Assembly (NCBI GenBank): GCA_014239715.1 | Contig: JAAZYJ010000294.1 | Coordinates: 1 to 5,830, forward strand | Origin: Flavobacteriales bacterium | Lineage (GTDB): Bacteria; Bacteroidota; Bacteroidia; Flavobacteriales; Parvicellaceae | Length of the DNA stretch: 5,830 nucleotides | Direction of reading: 5' to 3' | The notes under the pieces: generated by a model | Seen by the model: only the letters and a program-made list of their open reading frames with translations | Databases searched by the model: none | What the model was told of the DNA's origin: nothing | Shown: piece by piece, positions 1 through 5,830 of the stretch | Position numbering within the stretch: the first letter of the stretch is position 1 | How the letters are laid out: every line of letters begins with the position of its first letter | Position numbers and translations under genes: made by a program

Positions 1-1
1 T

Positions 2-157
2 CCTTCATTTTATGATGGGTACAATGATCAATGGTCACTTGAGCCAGGATGGGAAGAGCGAATCGATTATTGCAACGTATACCCACTATTGGTTCATTTA
101 AATCTATTTGGCAGCACTTACCTGTCTTCTATCAGGCGAATAATAAAAACCTTTTAA
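2..157 (+). CDS. Fructosamine kinase family protein, C-terminal fragment
   Basis: This is the 3' end of a gene that begins before the window. Reading from base 2 gives 51 residues and a TAA stop at 155-157. The peptide contains YNDQWSLEPGWEERIDYC and then VYPLLVHLNLFGSTYL, and ends in an IRRIIKTF-like tail. This matches the extreme C-terminus of the fructosamine-3-kinase / ketosamine kinase family, where a 'GW.ER...LY.LL.HLNLFG..Y' segment is followed by a short basic helix. Family members are cytoplasmic ATP-dependent kinases that phosphorylate ketoamine (glycation) adducts on proteins or amines, leading to deglycation. The catalytic loop lies outside the window, so activity cannot be judged. 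No link to the biosynthetic block is apparent; it looks like a housekeeping neighbour on the opposite strand. The assignment rests on the C-terminal signature alone. Confidence 0.85.
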   Translation, partial: PSFYDGYNDQWSLEPGWEERIDYCNVYPLLVHLNLFGSTYLSSIRRIIKTF

Positions 158-300
158 CGCACATGTCTGTATTCATACTACATACGTTTATATATATGTC
201 TGACCTTTAACATTGCACATTAAATAATGTTATTGTTATTGAAGCTGTGAATAATTTATGGGGAAGCCCGGGATATATAGTAATATCCGTATTAATTTTG
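158..300. other. Intergenic region upstream of the OmpA-family gene
   Basis: This AT-rich, non-coding stretch lies between the fructosamine-kinase stop and the preferred start of the OmpA-family gene. It contains a 7-bp inverted repeat (208-232) and two copies of ATGTCTG (163-169 and 196-202) spaced 33 bp apart. No clear -33 TTG / -7 TAnnTTTG Bacteroidota promoter pair with normal spacing was found, although the OmpA gene's promoter presumably lies here. There is no hairpin plus T-tract behind the kinase gene. A GTG at 247 opens the OmpA frame 18 codons earlier than the start preferred here. Confidence 0.5.
208..232. repeat. Inverted repeat TAACATT-N11-AATGTTA, possible operator
   Basis: A perfect 7-bp inverted repeat has arms at 208-214 and 226-232 separated by 11 nt. 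It lies about 70 bp upstream of the preferred start of the OmpA-family gene. The centre-to-centre arm spacing of 18 bp is compatible with a dimeric regulator. The arms are AT-rich and short, so chance is a serious alternative, and no regulator can be named. Confidence 0.2.
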
Positions 301-2034
301 ATGCCTATGAGGTTTACATTAATCATATTTATTATCTGCATTGCCCTTCCTATGGAAGGAATTTCCGCACAGGGTCCGGGAGACCCTGATTCGAACAAGG
401 TTGAAATTGACACAATCTTGTTTCGTGCTGATTCTCTAATTTATTTGCGTGACCCGAGGCATACCTTCTCCCAAAATTTCAATTGGGCTGATTCCTCTGA
501 GCTTTCAATTCTTCCTTCTCCGGAATACTATAAGGAGCGCTACGGGGGAGGAGACCTAATGTATAAGGTGGTAGACAATTGGGGTAAAGGGTTTGATTCA
601 CTTTACGGCACAAGGAATTTACGCCCTATACTTCATGGAGTGGCGTACCGGGGTGGTGCAAATAATTATTTCCACGAAAGCAAGAAAAGAAAAAACAGCA
701 ACCCCTTGCCTGCAGACGGAATTGACAACCTCTGCTCTGAAGGGTTTTCACAATCCATATATCTATACCGAACTAATTTCGATGATGCACCTATTTCACA
801 CAGCTGCAACTGCCAAAACGGGGGTGTCAATCAAATGAAGTACGCGCAGTTTGATTATTACGACGAGAAACACATCTATGACATGCTACAGGCAGTGTTC
901 GAAAGTGCACAAAATGACAGTATAGGCCCCGTGTATCTGCATTGCTGGAATGGCTGGCATGCTTCGGGTTACATTTCGGCACTGATCCTTAAGCAATTTT
1001 GCGGAATGTCTGATATTGAAGCCACTGCTTATTGGGATCTTGGTACTGACGGGGCAAATACCAGCCCCAGGTACAACAACATAAGGGAGAACATTAAGAA
1101 CTTTCAGCCCTATCCAGAGTTTGTATTGACAGATGAAGCCGGGGCCAGGATTTGTCCTCCGATGCCTGAAATTATTGATAGCAGCATGTTGTTTCTTACG
1201 GTTGAGCACCTGGCTATAGTGCCTGAAGCCATCCCGATCGGAACGATCATGATCATGAGCAAAGTGAAATTCGGCCCAAACAGAACAACATTATCAAATC
1301 CAGCCGGCAACGAAGATTTAAACTATCTGTTAGAAGCTCTTCGGAAGAGTTCAGATCTGAAATTGGAGATCGGAGGTCATACGGATAAGTCGGGCAAAGC
1401 AGCAACAAACAACCTTCTTTCCAAAAACAGGGCAAAATGGGTGTATGACTATCTGCTAAAAAAGGGCATTCCGGCTGGCCAGCTAACCTACAAAGGGTAT
1501 GGCCACTACAAGCCGGCATATACCAACCGAACCAAGGGCGGAAGAGCTGCCAACCGAAGGATAGAAGTCAAATTGCTTTCGAAAAACCTAGGGAGCCTCA
1601 CCGTATTAGTTGATGAAACTCCAGCGCACAAAGATCCCACTGTAAATGAGGCCGAACGACAATTGGAAGAAATAGCATCATATGACCTTGGAACTTGTGT
1701 CATTCTTGAAAAAGTTACGTTTGAACCGGGAAAGTTTATTATTACTGATACCAACAGCGCCCAGCTTCAAGATGTTATATTACTAATGAAAAATAATCCA
1801 ACTATAAAATTGGAGATCGGAGGCTATACGGATAAGTCTGGAATACCTGAAAAAAACCTGATCATATCACAGGATAGAGCTAAATCTGTTTTTGATTATT
1901 TAACTCAAAATGGAGTCGAAGCTGCCAGGCTGACTTATATTGGTTACGGAGACGCAAAGCCAATTGCACCAAACAAATACAGGTGGGGAAGAGATAAAAA
2001 TCGCCGTATTGAACTAAAGTTGATCGCCCTGTAG
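301..2034 (+). CDS. Exported protein: phosphatase-like module plus two OmpA domains
   Basis: Probably a periplasmic or outer-membrane-associated protein of 577 residues that binds peptidoglycan. The ATG at 301 (or 307) is preferred over the in-frame GTG at 247 because it puts a compact signal peptide at the N-terminus: MRFTLIIFIIC, then a break and a likely cleavage after ISA (A23/Q24). Residues about 100-285 resemble a dual-specificity/tyrosine phosphatase fold: AYRGG near 116-119 and an HCWNGWHAS loop with C215. The family motif is HCxxGxxR(S/T); here the arginine position is A221, so classical phosphatase activity is doubtful. The module holds six cysteines (145, 169, 171, 215, 234, 285), so C215 might instead form a disulfide. 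Two OmpA C-terminal-like domains follow, about 318-425 and 465-577. Each keeps the peptidoglycan-binding Asp (D362, D511) and the NRR arginine motif (418-420, 567-569). It is transcribed convergently towards the biosynthetic block. The function of the N-terminal module is unknown. Confidence 0.92.
   Translation: MPMRFTLIIFIICIALPMEGISAQGPGDPDSNKVEIDTILFRADSLIYLRDPRHTFSQNFNWADSSELSILPSPEYYKERYGGGDLMYKVVDNWGKGFDSLYGTRNLRPILHGVAYRGGANNYFHESKKRKNSNPLPADGIDNLCSEGFSQSIYLYRTNFDDAPISHSCNCQNGGVNQMKYAQFDYYDEKHIYDMLQAVFESAQNDSIGPVYLHCWNGWHASGYISALILKQFCGMSDIEATAYWDLGTDGANTSPRYNNIRENIKNFQPYPEFVLTDEAGARICPPMPEIIDSSMLFLTVEHLAIVPEAIPIGTIMIMSKVKFGPNRTTLSNPAGNEDLNYLLEALRKSSDLKLEIGGHTDKSGKAATNNLLSKNRAKWVYDYLLKKGIPAGQLTYKGYGHYKPAYTNRTKGGRAANRRIEVKLLSKNLGSLTVLVDETPAHKDPTVNEAERQLEEIASYDLGTCVILEKVTFEPGKFIITDTNSAQLQDVILLMKNNPTIKLEIGGYTDKSGIPEKNLIISQDRAKSVFDYLTQNGVEAARLTYIGYGDAKPIAPNKYRWGRDKNRRIELKLIAL
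1360..1394. repeat. Direct repeat copy 1 inside first OmpA domain
   Basis: This 35-nt stretch encodes K-L-E-I-G-G-H-T-D-K-S around the peptidoglycan-binding Asp. It matches 1807-1841 at 32 of 35 bases by eye. The rest of the two OmpA domains is much more diverged at the DNA level, so the match stands out. The spacing is 447 bp, exactly 149 codons. Confidence 0.85.
1807..1841. repeat. Direct repeat copy 2 inside second OmpA domain
   Basis: This is the partner of the copy at 1360-1394. The mismatches are two adjacent bases, which change His to Tyr (with a synonymous Gly change), and one third-position change in a Ser codon. Both copies lie in the same reading frame, so recombination between them would delete one OmpA domain equivalent without shifting the frame. 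Confidence 0.85.
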
Positions 2035-2059
2035 CTTTGTTCTTCCATTCATTTCTACA

Positions 2060-3109
2060 CTAATTGCGCTGCACCAAAATAAAGCTGTGCTGGTCAGCAT
2101 CAAAATGATTATAGATCAGGGTGTTTTTCAAAGGCTTGTCATGTCTATTCTCCTTGATCATTTTCGTGTAAAGATGGCGGTTGCCCTGAAACAAGTGAGT
2201 TAAAAGCCATAAAGCAGCAGAGGAACAAACACGATATTCACCTACTAAATGCTTGAAGCAAAAGACATTTGCGTCCCCGAAAACAGAATTACCAACGTGA
2301 TCATACCAGTTATTGTGCCTGACGTCCCCGTTGTAACCCAGAACAACAGAATCAATCTCGGCCGGTGTTAATCCATTTCTTGACAACAGGTTTGACACTA
2401 ATTGTTCAATATCCGATTCCTTTGGATACGTTATTTGGTCGAGATCTTTAATCCTGCACAAAGAACCCTTCGGGCCTGACGCCAGGACAAAGAAAGATGC
2501 GCCTTCACCACAAAATGCTCCAGCCGTATTTGAATCAAGACACCATTCCTTATCTATTGGTTCGGTCTTGTATTTTCCTAATAGAAAATCAATGTTGTAG
2601 CTGTAATCTGAGATTTCCTCTACACCACCAACAAGAAGCTTATTGCAAGAGCCCTCTTCAAAAAGAAGCATGGCATCTTGCAGGGCATTTTCAAAGGCAA
2701 GACCCCCGTTTGTATACGTAATATTATACCCTCGATTCTGTCCAAGCAGCGCAATTTGGCCTGCAATAGCGTTGGGTGTACTTTGAACAAAATTAGTTGG
2801 AGTCAATATTCCTTCATCATAATCCACGATCTGATTAAGGAACTTGATACAGTCTTCCATTCCTCCATTAGCGGTTGCCACAAGGATGCCTTCAATGTCC
2901 TGATGGTCATTGATCAATGGCAAGCCGCTTCCAACTCCCATTCTTACAGCCTTACCCATTCGTCGGAGCAGCCCTTTAGGAATAAACCCAATGTAGTTGG
3001 GCTCAATGGCACGATAGACCATATCAGTATGTACTTTAAATTGTCCGGACAGAACTTCTTCTGTGTATGATTCTTGCGGCGATATGGCCTTCAGGTCTGT
3101 AATATACAT
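2060..3109 (-). CDS. Ketosynthase-like chain-length factor (KS-beta), inactive triad
   Basis: A 349-residue thiolase-fold protein homologous to the adjacent ketosynthase but shorter by about 46 residues. Shared landmarks are LLVGGVEE (158-165; VIVGGSDA in the ketosynthase), GEGASFFVL (201-209) and a lysine at K286. All three catalytic positions are changed. The nucleophile region reads TYTNGGLAFE, with no cysteine (Asn134/Gly136 by alignment). The first histidine (THGTG in the partner) is N260 in a GYNGD segment. The second histidine (GHT in the partner) is E291 in VGEYR. In type II polyketide, aryl-polyene and flexirubin systems such a protein is the non-condensing partner of a KS heterodimer that shapes the chain-length pocket. 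Its ATG overlaps the stop of the ketosynthase gene by one base (TAATG), implying translational coupling and 1:1 production. It is the last gene of the block, 25 bp from the convergent stop of the OmpA gene. The partner role is inferred from these features. Confidence 0.88.
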   Translation of the reverse strand: MYITDLKAISPQESYTEEVLSGQFKVHTDMVYRAIEPNYIGFIPKGLLRRMGKAVRMGVGSGLPLINDHQDIEGILVATANGGMEDCIKFLNQIVDYDEGILTPTNFVQSTPNAIAGQIALLGQNRGYNITYTNGGLAFENALQDAMLLFEEGSCNKLLVGGVEEISDYSYNIDFLLGKYKTEPIDKEWCLDSNTAGAFCGEGASFFVLASGPKGSLCRIKDLDQITYPKESDIEQLVSNLLSRNGLTPAEIDSVVLGYNGDVRHNNWYDHVGNSVFGDANVFCFKHLVGEYRVCSSAALWLLTHLFQGNRHLYTKMIKENRHDKPLKNTLIYNHFDADQHSFILVQRN

Positions 3110-4296
3110 TACACTTTTTTGAATATTATGGAGGTGCAGTTTCCACCAAACCCAAATGAATTAGACATAGCGTGCTCAATTTCTATTCCTGACAGATAAG
3201 CATCATTCGCTGCAAATCCTTCCATCGGTTGTTTGATCCTTAGACTTGGATAAACCTCATTGAACAGTAAGCTGAATATGCAATAGATGCTCTCAATTAC
3301 TCCTGCAGCAGAAAGTGTGTGTCCGGTATAAGACTTTGTTGAATTAAATATAGGGGGCTGACCAAAGATATTCGATATACCGATCAGCTCTGTTTCGTCA
3401 TTATTGACCGTCCCTGTGCCATGAGTATTAATGTAATCGATTTCGTCAGCCTTGATCCCTCCAAGTTCCAATGCTTTTTGCATCGCCAATGTCGGGCCAA
3501 TACTATCAGGTGAAGTTGTTGAAGGGTGGTAGGCATCACTCGCGTTTCCATATCCAACCACTTCTGCAAGCAAATTCTTTTTGCCAACGACCTTTTCACT
3601 TTCCAAGACCATGTACCCTGCTCCTTCACCAAGGGTTAGCCCCTTCCTGTTAGCGTCGAAAGGCGTGCACGGCTCATCGGATAAAATCATCATTGCATTG
3701 AACCCATTTACCGTGTATTTAGCCAGTGCATCTGATCCTCCTACAATAACTCTATCCAGCCTCCCAGACCTAATAAGTCTGGCGCCAAGCATAATGGCGT
3801 TCGCAGACGATGAACAAGCTGTATTTATTGTCGACGAATATCCCTTAATGCCGTATCGTTTTATCAATTGCAAAGTGTGCTCTGCGTCGGCATACGAACC
3901 AATGAATGTAGAGGGCTTATCTTTTCGATTAGCATCGTTATACAAAGAAACTGTATTACACATGCCTCCAACCGTGCTTGAAGAGATAATGCCTGTTCTG
4001 TATGATGACAGGTCTTCATTGCTAAGACACGCTTGTTTGATGGCCTCTTCTGCAGCAAAAAATGCCAAAAGAGCCGTTCGGCTCAGATCAGTAGAGCCTT
4101 GATTGTCGGTTAGCTCCTTTAATACATCGTCACTTAAATTAACTTCACCAAAAAAGAGACTTCCTGTATATTTTGATTCAAAAACAGAAGCCCTGCCTAT
4201 TCCTCCTTTACCACTACATAATCGATCCAAATTTGCCTCTTTTCCCACCCCTAGAGAGGAAATCACGCCCATACCGGTAACAAAGACTTTGTGCAT
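3109..4296 (-). CDS. Beta-ketoacyl-ACP synthase, FabF-like (active KS)
   Basis: A 395-residue condensing enzyme, close to the usual 400-410 residues of FabF-type ketosynthases. It starts with VFVTGMGVISSLG (4-16), the standard N-terminal strand and helix. It carries the nucleophile in NTACSSSAN (C161), the first histidine in NTHGTGT (H292), the conserved lysine and second histidine in KSYTGHTLSAAG (K321, H326), GLTLGEGAGYMVLE (219-232), and a C-terminal SFGFGGNC loop (380-387). It should catalyse decarboxylative condensation of malonyl-ACP with an acyl-ACP in the cytoplasm. It sits between the ACP gene (6-nt gap) and the chain-length-factor-like gene (1-nt overlap), which argues for a dedicated pathway rather than bulk fatty-acid synthesis. 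A polyene of flexirubin or aryl-polyene type is the likely product, because KS/CLF pairs with a private ACP mark those clusters in Bacteroidota. Substrate specificity is not readable from the sequence. Confidence 0.95.
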   Translation of the reverse strand: MHKVFVTGMGVISSLGVGKEANLDRLCSGKGGIGRASVFESKYTGSLFFGEVNLSDDVLKELTDNQGSTDLSRTALLAFFAAEEAIKQACLSNEDLSSYRTGIISSSTVGGMCNTVSLYNDANRKDKPSTFIGSYADAEHTLQLIKRYGIKGYSSTINTACSSSANAIMLGARLIRSGRLDRVIVGGSDALAKYTVNGFNAMMILSDEPCTPFDANRKGLTLGEGAGYMVLESEKVVGKKNLLAEVVGYGNASDAYHPSTTSPDSIGPTLAMQKALELGGIKADEIDYINTHGTGTVNNDETELIGISNIFGQPPIFNSTKSYTGHTLSAAGVIESIYCIFSLLFNEVYPSLRIKQPMEGFAANDAYLSGIEIEHAMSNSFGFGGNCTSIIFKKV

Positions 4297-4302
4297 GAAT
4301 GA

Positions 4303-4578
4303 TCAATTTTCTCTTGAGGCAACAATGTGATCTACAATTGAATTAACATCGGCAAATATCTTTCGACCTTCAGTCGGGTTGGTCACCCGAACACCGAATT
4401 CTCTTTCAAGCAAAACTATTAACTCAACCGAGTCAATGGAGTCTAGTTCCAGTTTGGACTCAGGGCCAAATAGTAATTCATCATTTTCAATTTCTTCGGG
4501 TTTTACCTCCAGGAGGTTTAAGTATTCAATGATGTGTTTTTTTAATTCAAGTGTTAACTCTTCTCGACTTTGGCCCAT
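4303..4578 (-). CDS. Acyl carrier protein (phosphopantetheine-binding)
   Basis: A small acidic protein of 91 residues, slightly longer than the roughly 78 residues of housekeeping AcpP. The phosphopantetheine attachment motif is LELDSIDSVEL, with S47 as the modified serine in DSID. Helices expected for an ACP flank it: residues about 5-22 before, the SVELIVLLEREFG helix II after, and the NSIVDHIVAS helix at the end. It would carry the growing acyl or starter group for the neighbouring ketosynthase pair after activation by a phosphopantetheinyl transferase, which is not in the window. It begins the tight three-gene unit ACP-KS-CLF. A gap of about 169 bp separates it from the BtrH-like gene, so it may have its own promoter. 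No Shine-Dalgarno sequence is visible before the ATG. The family is certain; the specific partner is inferred from position. Confidence 0.95.
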   Translation of the reverse strand: MGQSREELTLELKKHIIEYLNLLEVKPEEIENDELLFGPESKLELDSIDSVELIVLLEREFGVRVTNPTEGRKIFADVNSIVDHIVASREN

Positions 4579-4747
4579 TTCAGATAAAATTTAATTCTTC
4601 AAGTTGTATTGACGGCAATTTACGGATTAAAGTAATGATAAATGGGCAATTGATTAGTCTGTATTACATGTAGATTTGGATCTTTTAATGTGCGGCAGGG
4701 AGATTACCGGTTGTCTGTTCAATTACTAACGAATGAAATATTTTTGA
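4579..4747. other. Non-coding gap between the BtrH-like and ACP genes
   Basis: This is the only real intergenic space within the minus-strand block. No credible reading frame was seen on either strand apart from short AT-rich ones. No hairpin followed by T residues is evident downstream of the BtrH-like stop (TGA, 4750-4748), so read-through transcription from the upstream genes is possible. A weak promoter-like pair lies near the ACP end. Confidence 0.5.
4586..4618 (-). promoter_or_regulatory. Weak candidate Bacteroidota promoter before the ACP gene
   Basis: On the minus strand a TTG (4618-4616) is followed after 22 nt by TAAATTTT (4593-4586), one base off the Bacteroidota -7 consensus TAnnTTTG. 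The spacing is at the long end of what is usual. The -7 box lies only 7 nt before the ACP start codon, which would give an almost leaderless message. The region is AT-rich, so this may be chance. Confidence 0.2.
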
Positions 4748-5758
4748 TCACGTAAGCTTCATACTTCGCAATTCCTTGAAAGCGGCCTTTTCCTTTGCTG
4801 CTATCTCATTCATTAGGTCGGCGCAGTCATCGAAGTCTTTCTGTCCTGTGATACGCCCTTTGTAGATCCCCGCCATTTGAAGAGCGCTGTCTCTCCATAG
4901 GTCTCCTACTTTTGTAAACTGTTCTGAAGACCGGAGGAGTTTATCGTTTCCTAATCTTTCTGCTGCCTGCTCCAGAAATGCAGCATAAATAAATCTGAAT
5001 CCTCCACCTCCTGTGCCAATTTCTTCTTGCATCCTAACAATTTGCCCCAAATACAACCCCGCCTTACGGTCGCCGAGTTTAGACCTCCATTTTCGAATTT
5101 TGGAAGCCGTGTGATTTATGCCCCGAACACCGGCAAACTTAGCCGGGACATATAACATATCTCGAGCGTTTCTTTTGATCCCTTTAACTATGACTTTTCG
5201 GATCAGTTCATCGTCGACTTTAAAGGTAGACTTCGGATAATAGATGTGTCCTTTAGGTGCCAGGATGCCTTGGGAGAAGCGAACTCTTTCCAGATCTTCT
5301 CGACTTAGCGTTGTTGTTTCCTCCATAACGGGATCACTGATCAAGTAATCATCGCCTGATCTGCCATAAACTATCAAGTTATGACCATTAAAATGGAACC
5401 TATAAGCTGGTGGGAAATAAGGCAAATGATAAACGCCCACCTGGCATCCGACAGGAATTTCTCGTTCAATAATTTGGTCCAAGAAAAGTTGTGCCTCTGA
5501 TTTGGAGCGAAACTTTTTTCTGTCCACTACTACTCCAATCGCCTTGCAGGTTCTATTAAAAATATAACCCGGCATTGTTCTGAACGAGATTGCCGGACCA
5601 TTATTTAATGACATGAACGGCAGGTGAATGTAAAAAAGGCCTGATCCTATCCCAAAGGCCAATGGTTCATCAATGAAATCGAATCCTTGGTGTCTCAATA
5701 AAGAAACGGTGACCCCGTTCTCACAATGAGCAGATTGTATGTGTTTGAATGCGCTCAT
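4748..5758 (-). CDS. BtrH-like acyltransferase / C39-like protein (BtrH_N + DUF4872 type)
   Basis: A 336-residue cytoplasmic-looking protein with no signal peptide or membrane helix. The N-terminal half fits the BtrH_N family, which has a cysteine-peptidase-like fold: C12 in SAHCENGVTVSLL, H126 in FNGHNLIVYG, and D142 in YLISDPV, in the Cys-His-Asp order of papain/C39-type proteins. Residues about 180-300 fit the C-terminal DUF4872-type helical domain: a basic KGIKRNARDML segment, then IRKWRSKLGDRKAGLYLGQIV, EIGTGGGGFRFIYAAFL and LWRDSALQM. In butirosin biosynthesis BtrH transfers a gamma-glutamyl-AHBA group from the carrier protein BtrI to an aminoglycoside amine. By analogy this protein may move an ACP-bound acyl group from the nearby carrier protein to an acceptor; the acceptor is unknown. 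Its ATG overlaps the stop of the upstream gene (ATGA), so the two are coupled. Family confidence is good, while the reaction is only an inference. Confidence 0.85.
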   Translation of the reverse strand: MSAFKHIQSAHCENGVTVSLLRHQGFDFIDEPLAFGIGSGLFYIHLPFMSLNNGPAISFRTMPGYIFNRTCKAIGVVVDRKKFRSKSEAQLFLDQIIEREIPVGCQVGVYHLPYFPPAYRFHFNGHNLIVYGRSGDDYLISDPVMEETTTLSREDLERVRFSQGILAPKGHIYYPKSTFKVDDELIRKVIVKGIKRNARDMLYVPAKFAGVRGINHTASKIRKWRSKLGDRKAGLYLGQIVRMQEEIGTGGGGFRFIYAAFLEQAAERLGNDKLLRSSEQFTKVGDLWRDSALQMAGIYKGRITGQKDFDDCADLMNEIAAKEKAAFKELRSMKLT

Positions 5759-5829
5759 TCTTTCGGAAAATTCTTTAGCTCCTCCGTTGTGATTTCAAAC
5801 GTATCAGCATATATCTTTAACTCAGCTTC
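5755..5829 (-). CDS. Unidentified upstream gene, C-terminal 24 codons
   Basis: The frame entering from the right edge encodes EAELKIYADTFEITTEELKN followed by FPKE. It ends at a TGA (5757-5755) that overlaps the ATG of the BtrH-like gene as ATGA. The tail is charged, likely helical, and not recognisable as any family. The ATGA junction and open frame to the window edge support a real coding end and show that the operon continues beyond the window. An ABC-transporter or another biosynthetic enzyme would fit the cluster type, but nothing in these residues shows it. Confidence 0.6.
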   Translation of the reverse strand, partial: EAELKIYADTFEITTEELKNFPKE

Positions 5830-5830
5830 A

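Noticed and set aside
163..202. Two ATGTCTG copies 33 bp apart upstream of the OmpA-family gene
   Set aside because: A 7-bp direct repeat in a gap of this size is easily expected by chance, and no known binding site is matched.
293..300. TAATTTTG, an exact match to the Bacteroidota -7 box
   Set aside because: It touches the ATG at 301, so transcription would start inside the coding region, and no TTG lies at the proper distance upstream.
331..345. Cysteine in the signal peptide region (FIICIAL) as a possible lipobox
   Set aside because: The residues around it do not fit L-[AS]-[GA]-C, the cysteine lies inside the hydrophobic core, and a normal ISA-Q cleavage site follows.
2033..2086. AGCTTT ... 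AAAGCT inverted pair around the convergent stops
   Set aside because: Only 6 bp arms with a loop of over 40 nt and no supporting inner pairing; most likely chance.
2087..2100. Small palindrome TGCTGGTCAGCA, possible terminator
   Set aside because: It lies within the C-terminal codons of the chain-length-factor-like gene, has a stem of only 4-5 bp with a tiny loop, and has no T-tract.
2678..3070. Open frame of 130 codons on the + strand, antisense to the chain-length-factor-like gene
   Set aside because: No recognisable protein signature, and it is fully covered by a well-supported gene on the other strand.
3581..4102. Long open frame of 173 codons on the + strand, antisense to the ketosynthase
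   Set aside because: The opposite frame is an unmistakable ketosynthase with all catalytic motifs, while the + frame peptide shows no recognisable domain.

Overview
The window looks like a piece of a Bacteroidota chromosome, probably from an environmental Cytophagia, Chitinophagia or Flavobacteriia relative. This rests on protein content: an OmpA-family envelope protein with a phosphatase-like module, and a ketosynthase / chain-length-factor / ACP / BtrH-like set of the sort found in flexirubin and aryl-polyene clusters of this phylum. Start codons mostly lack a Shine-Dalgarno sequence at normal spacing, which also fits. The genus cannot be read from the sequence.

Left part, + strand (1-2034): the window opens in the last 51 codons of a fructosamine-kinase family gene (stop at 155-157). 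A non-coding gap of about 143 bp follows. Then comes a secreted protein of about 577 residues: signal peptide, a module resembling a dual-specificity/tyrosine phosphatase whose P-loop arginine is replaced by alanine, and two tandem OmpA-like peptidoglycan-binding domains.

Right part, - strand (5830 down to 2060): this is a biosynthetic block read right to left. It holds the tail of an unrecognised gene overlapping the next by ATGA; a BtrH-like protein with a papain/C39-like Cys-His-Asp set; a 166-169 bp gap; an acyl carrier protein; a FabF-like ketosynthase with an intact Cys-His-His triad; and a shorter ketosynthase homologue that has lost all three catalytic residues, like a chain-length factor (KS-beta). 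The last three genes are tightly packed (6-nt gap, then a TAATG stop/start overlap). The block ends only 25 bp from the convergent stop codon of the OmpA gene, so this is probably the 3' edge of the cluster.

How the genes may work together: the ketosynthase and its inactive partner would form a heterodimer that elongates an acyl chain on the ACP. The BtrH-like protein could move an ACP-bound acyl or aryl group to an acceptor, by analogy with BtrH of butirosin biosynthesis. A polyene or flexirubin-type product is the best guess, but ketoreductase, dehydratase, starter-unit and resorcinol genes are not in the window, so the product remains an inference. No tRNA, rRNA, CRISPR array, insertion sequence or riboswitch was seen.
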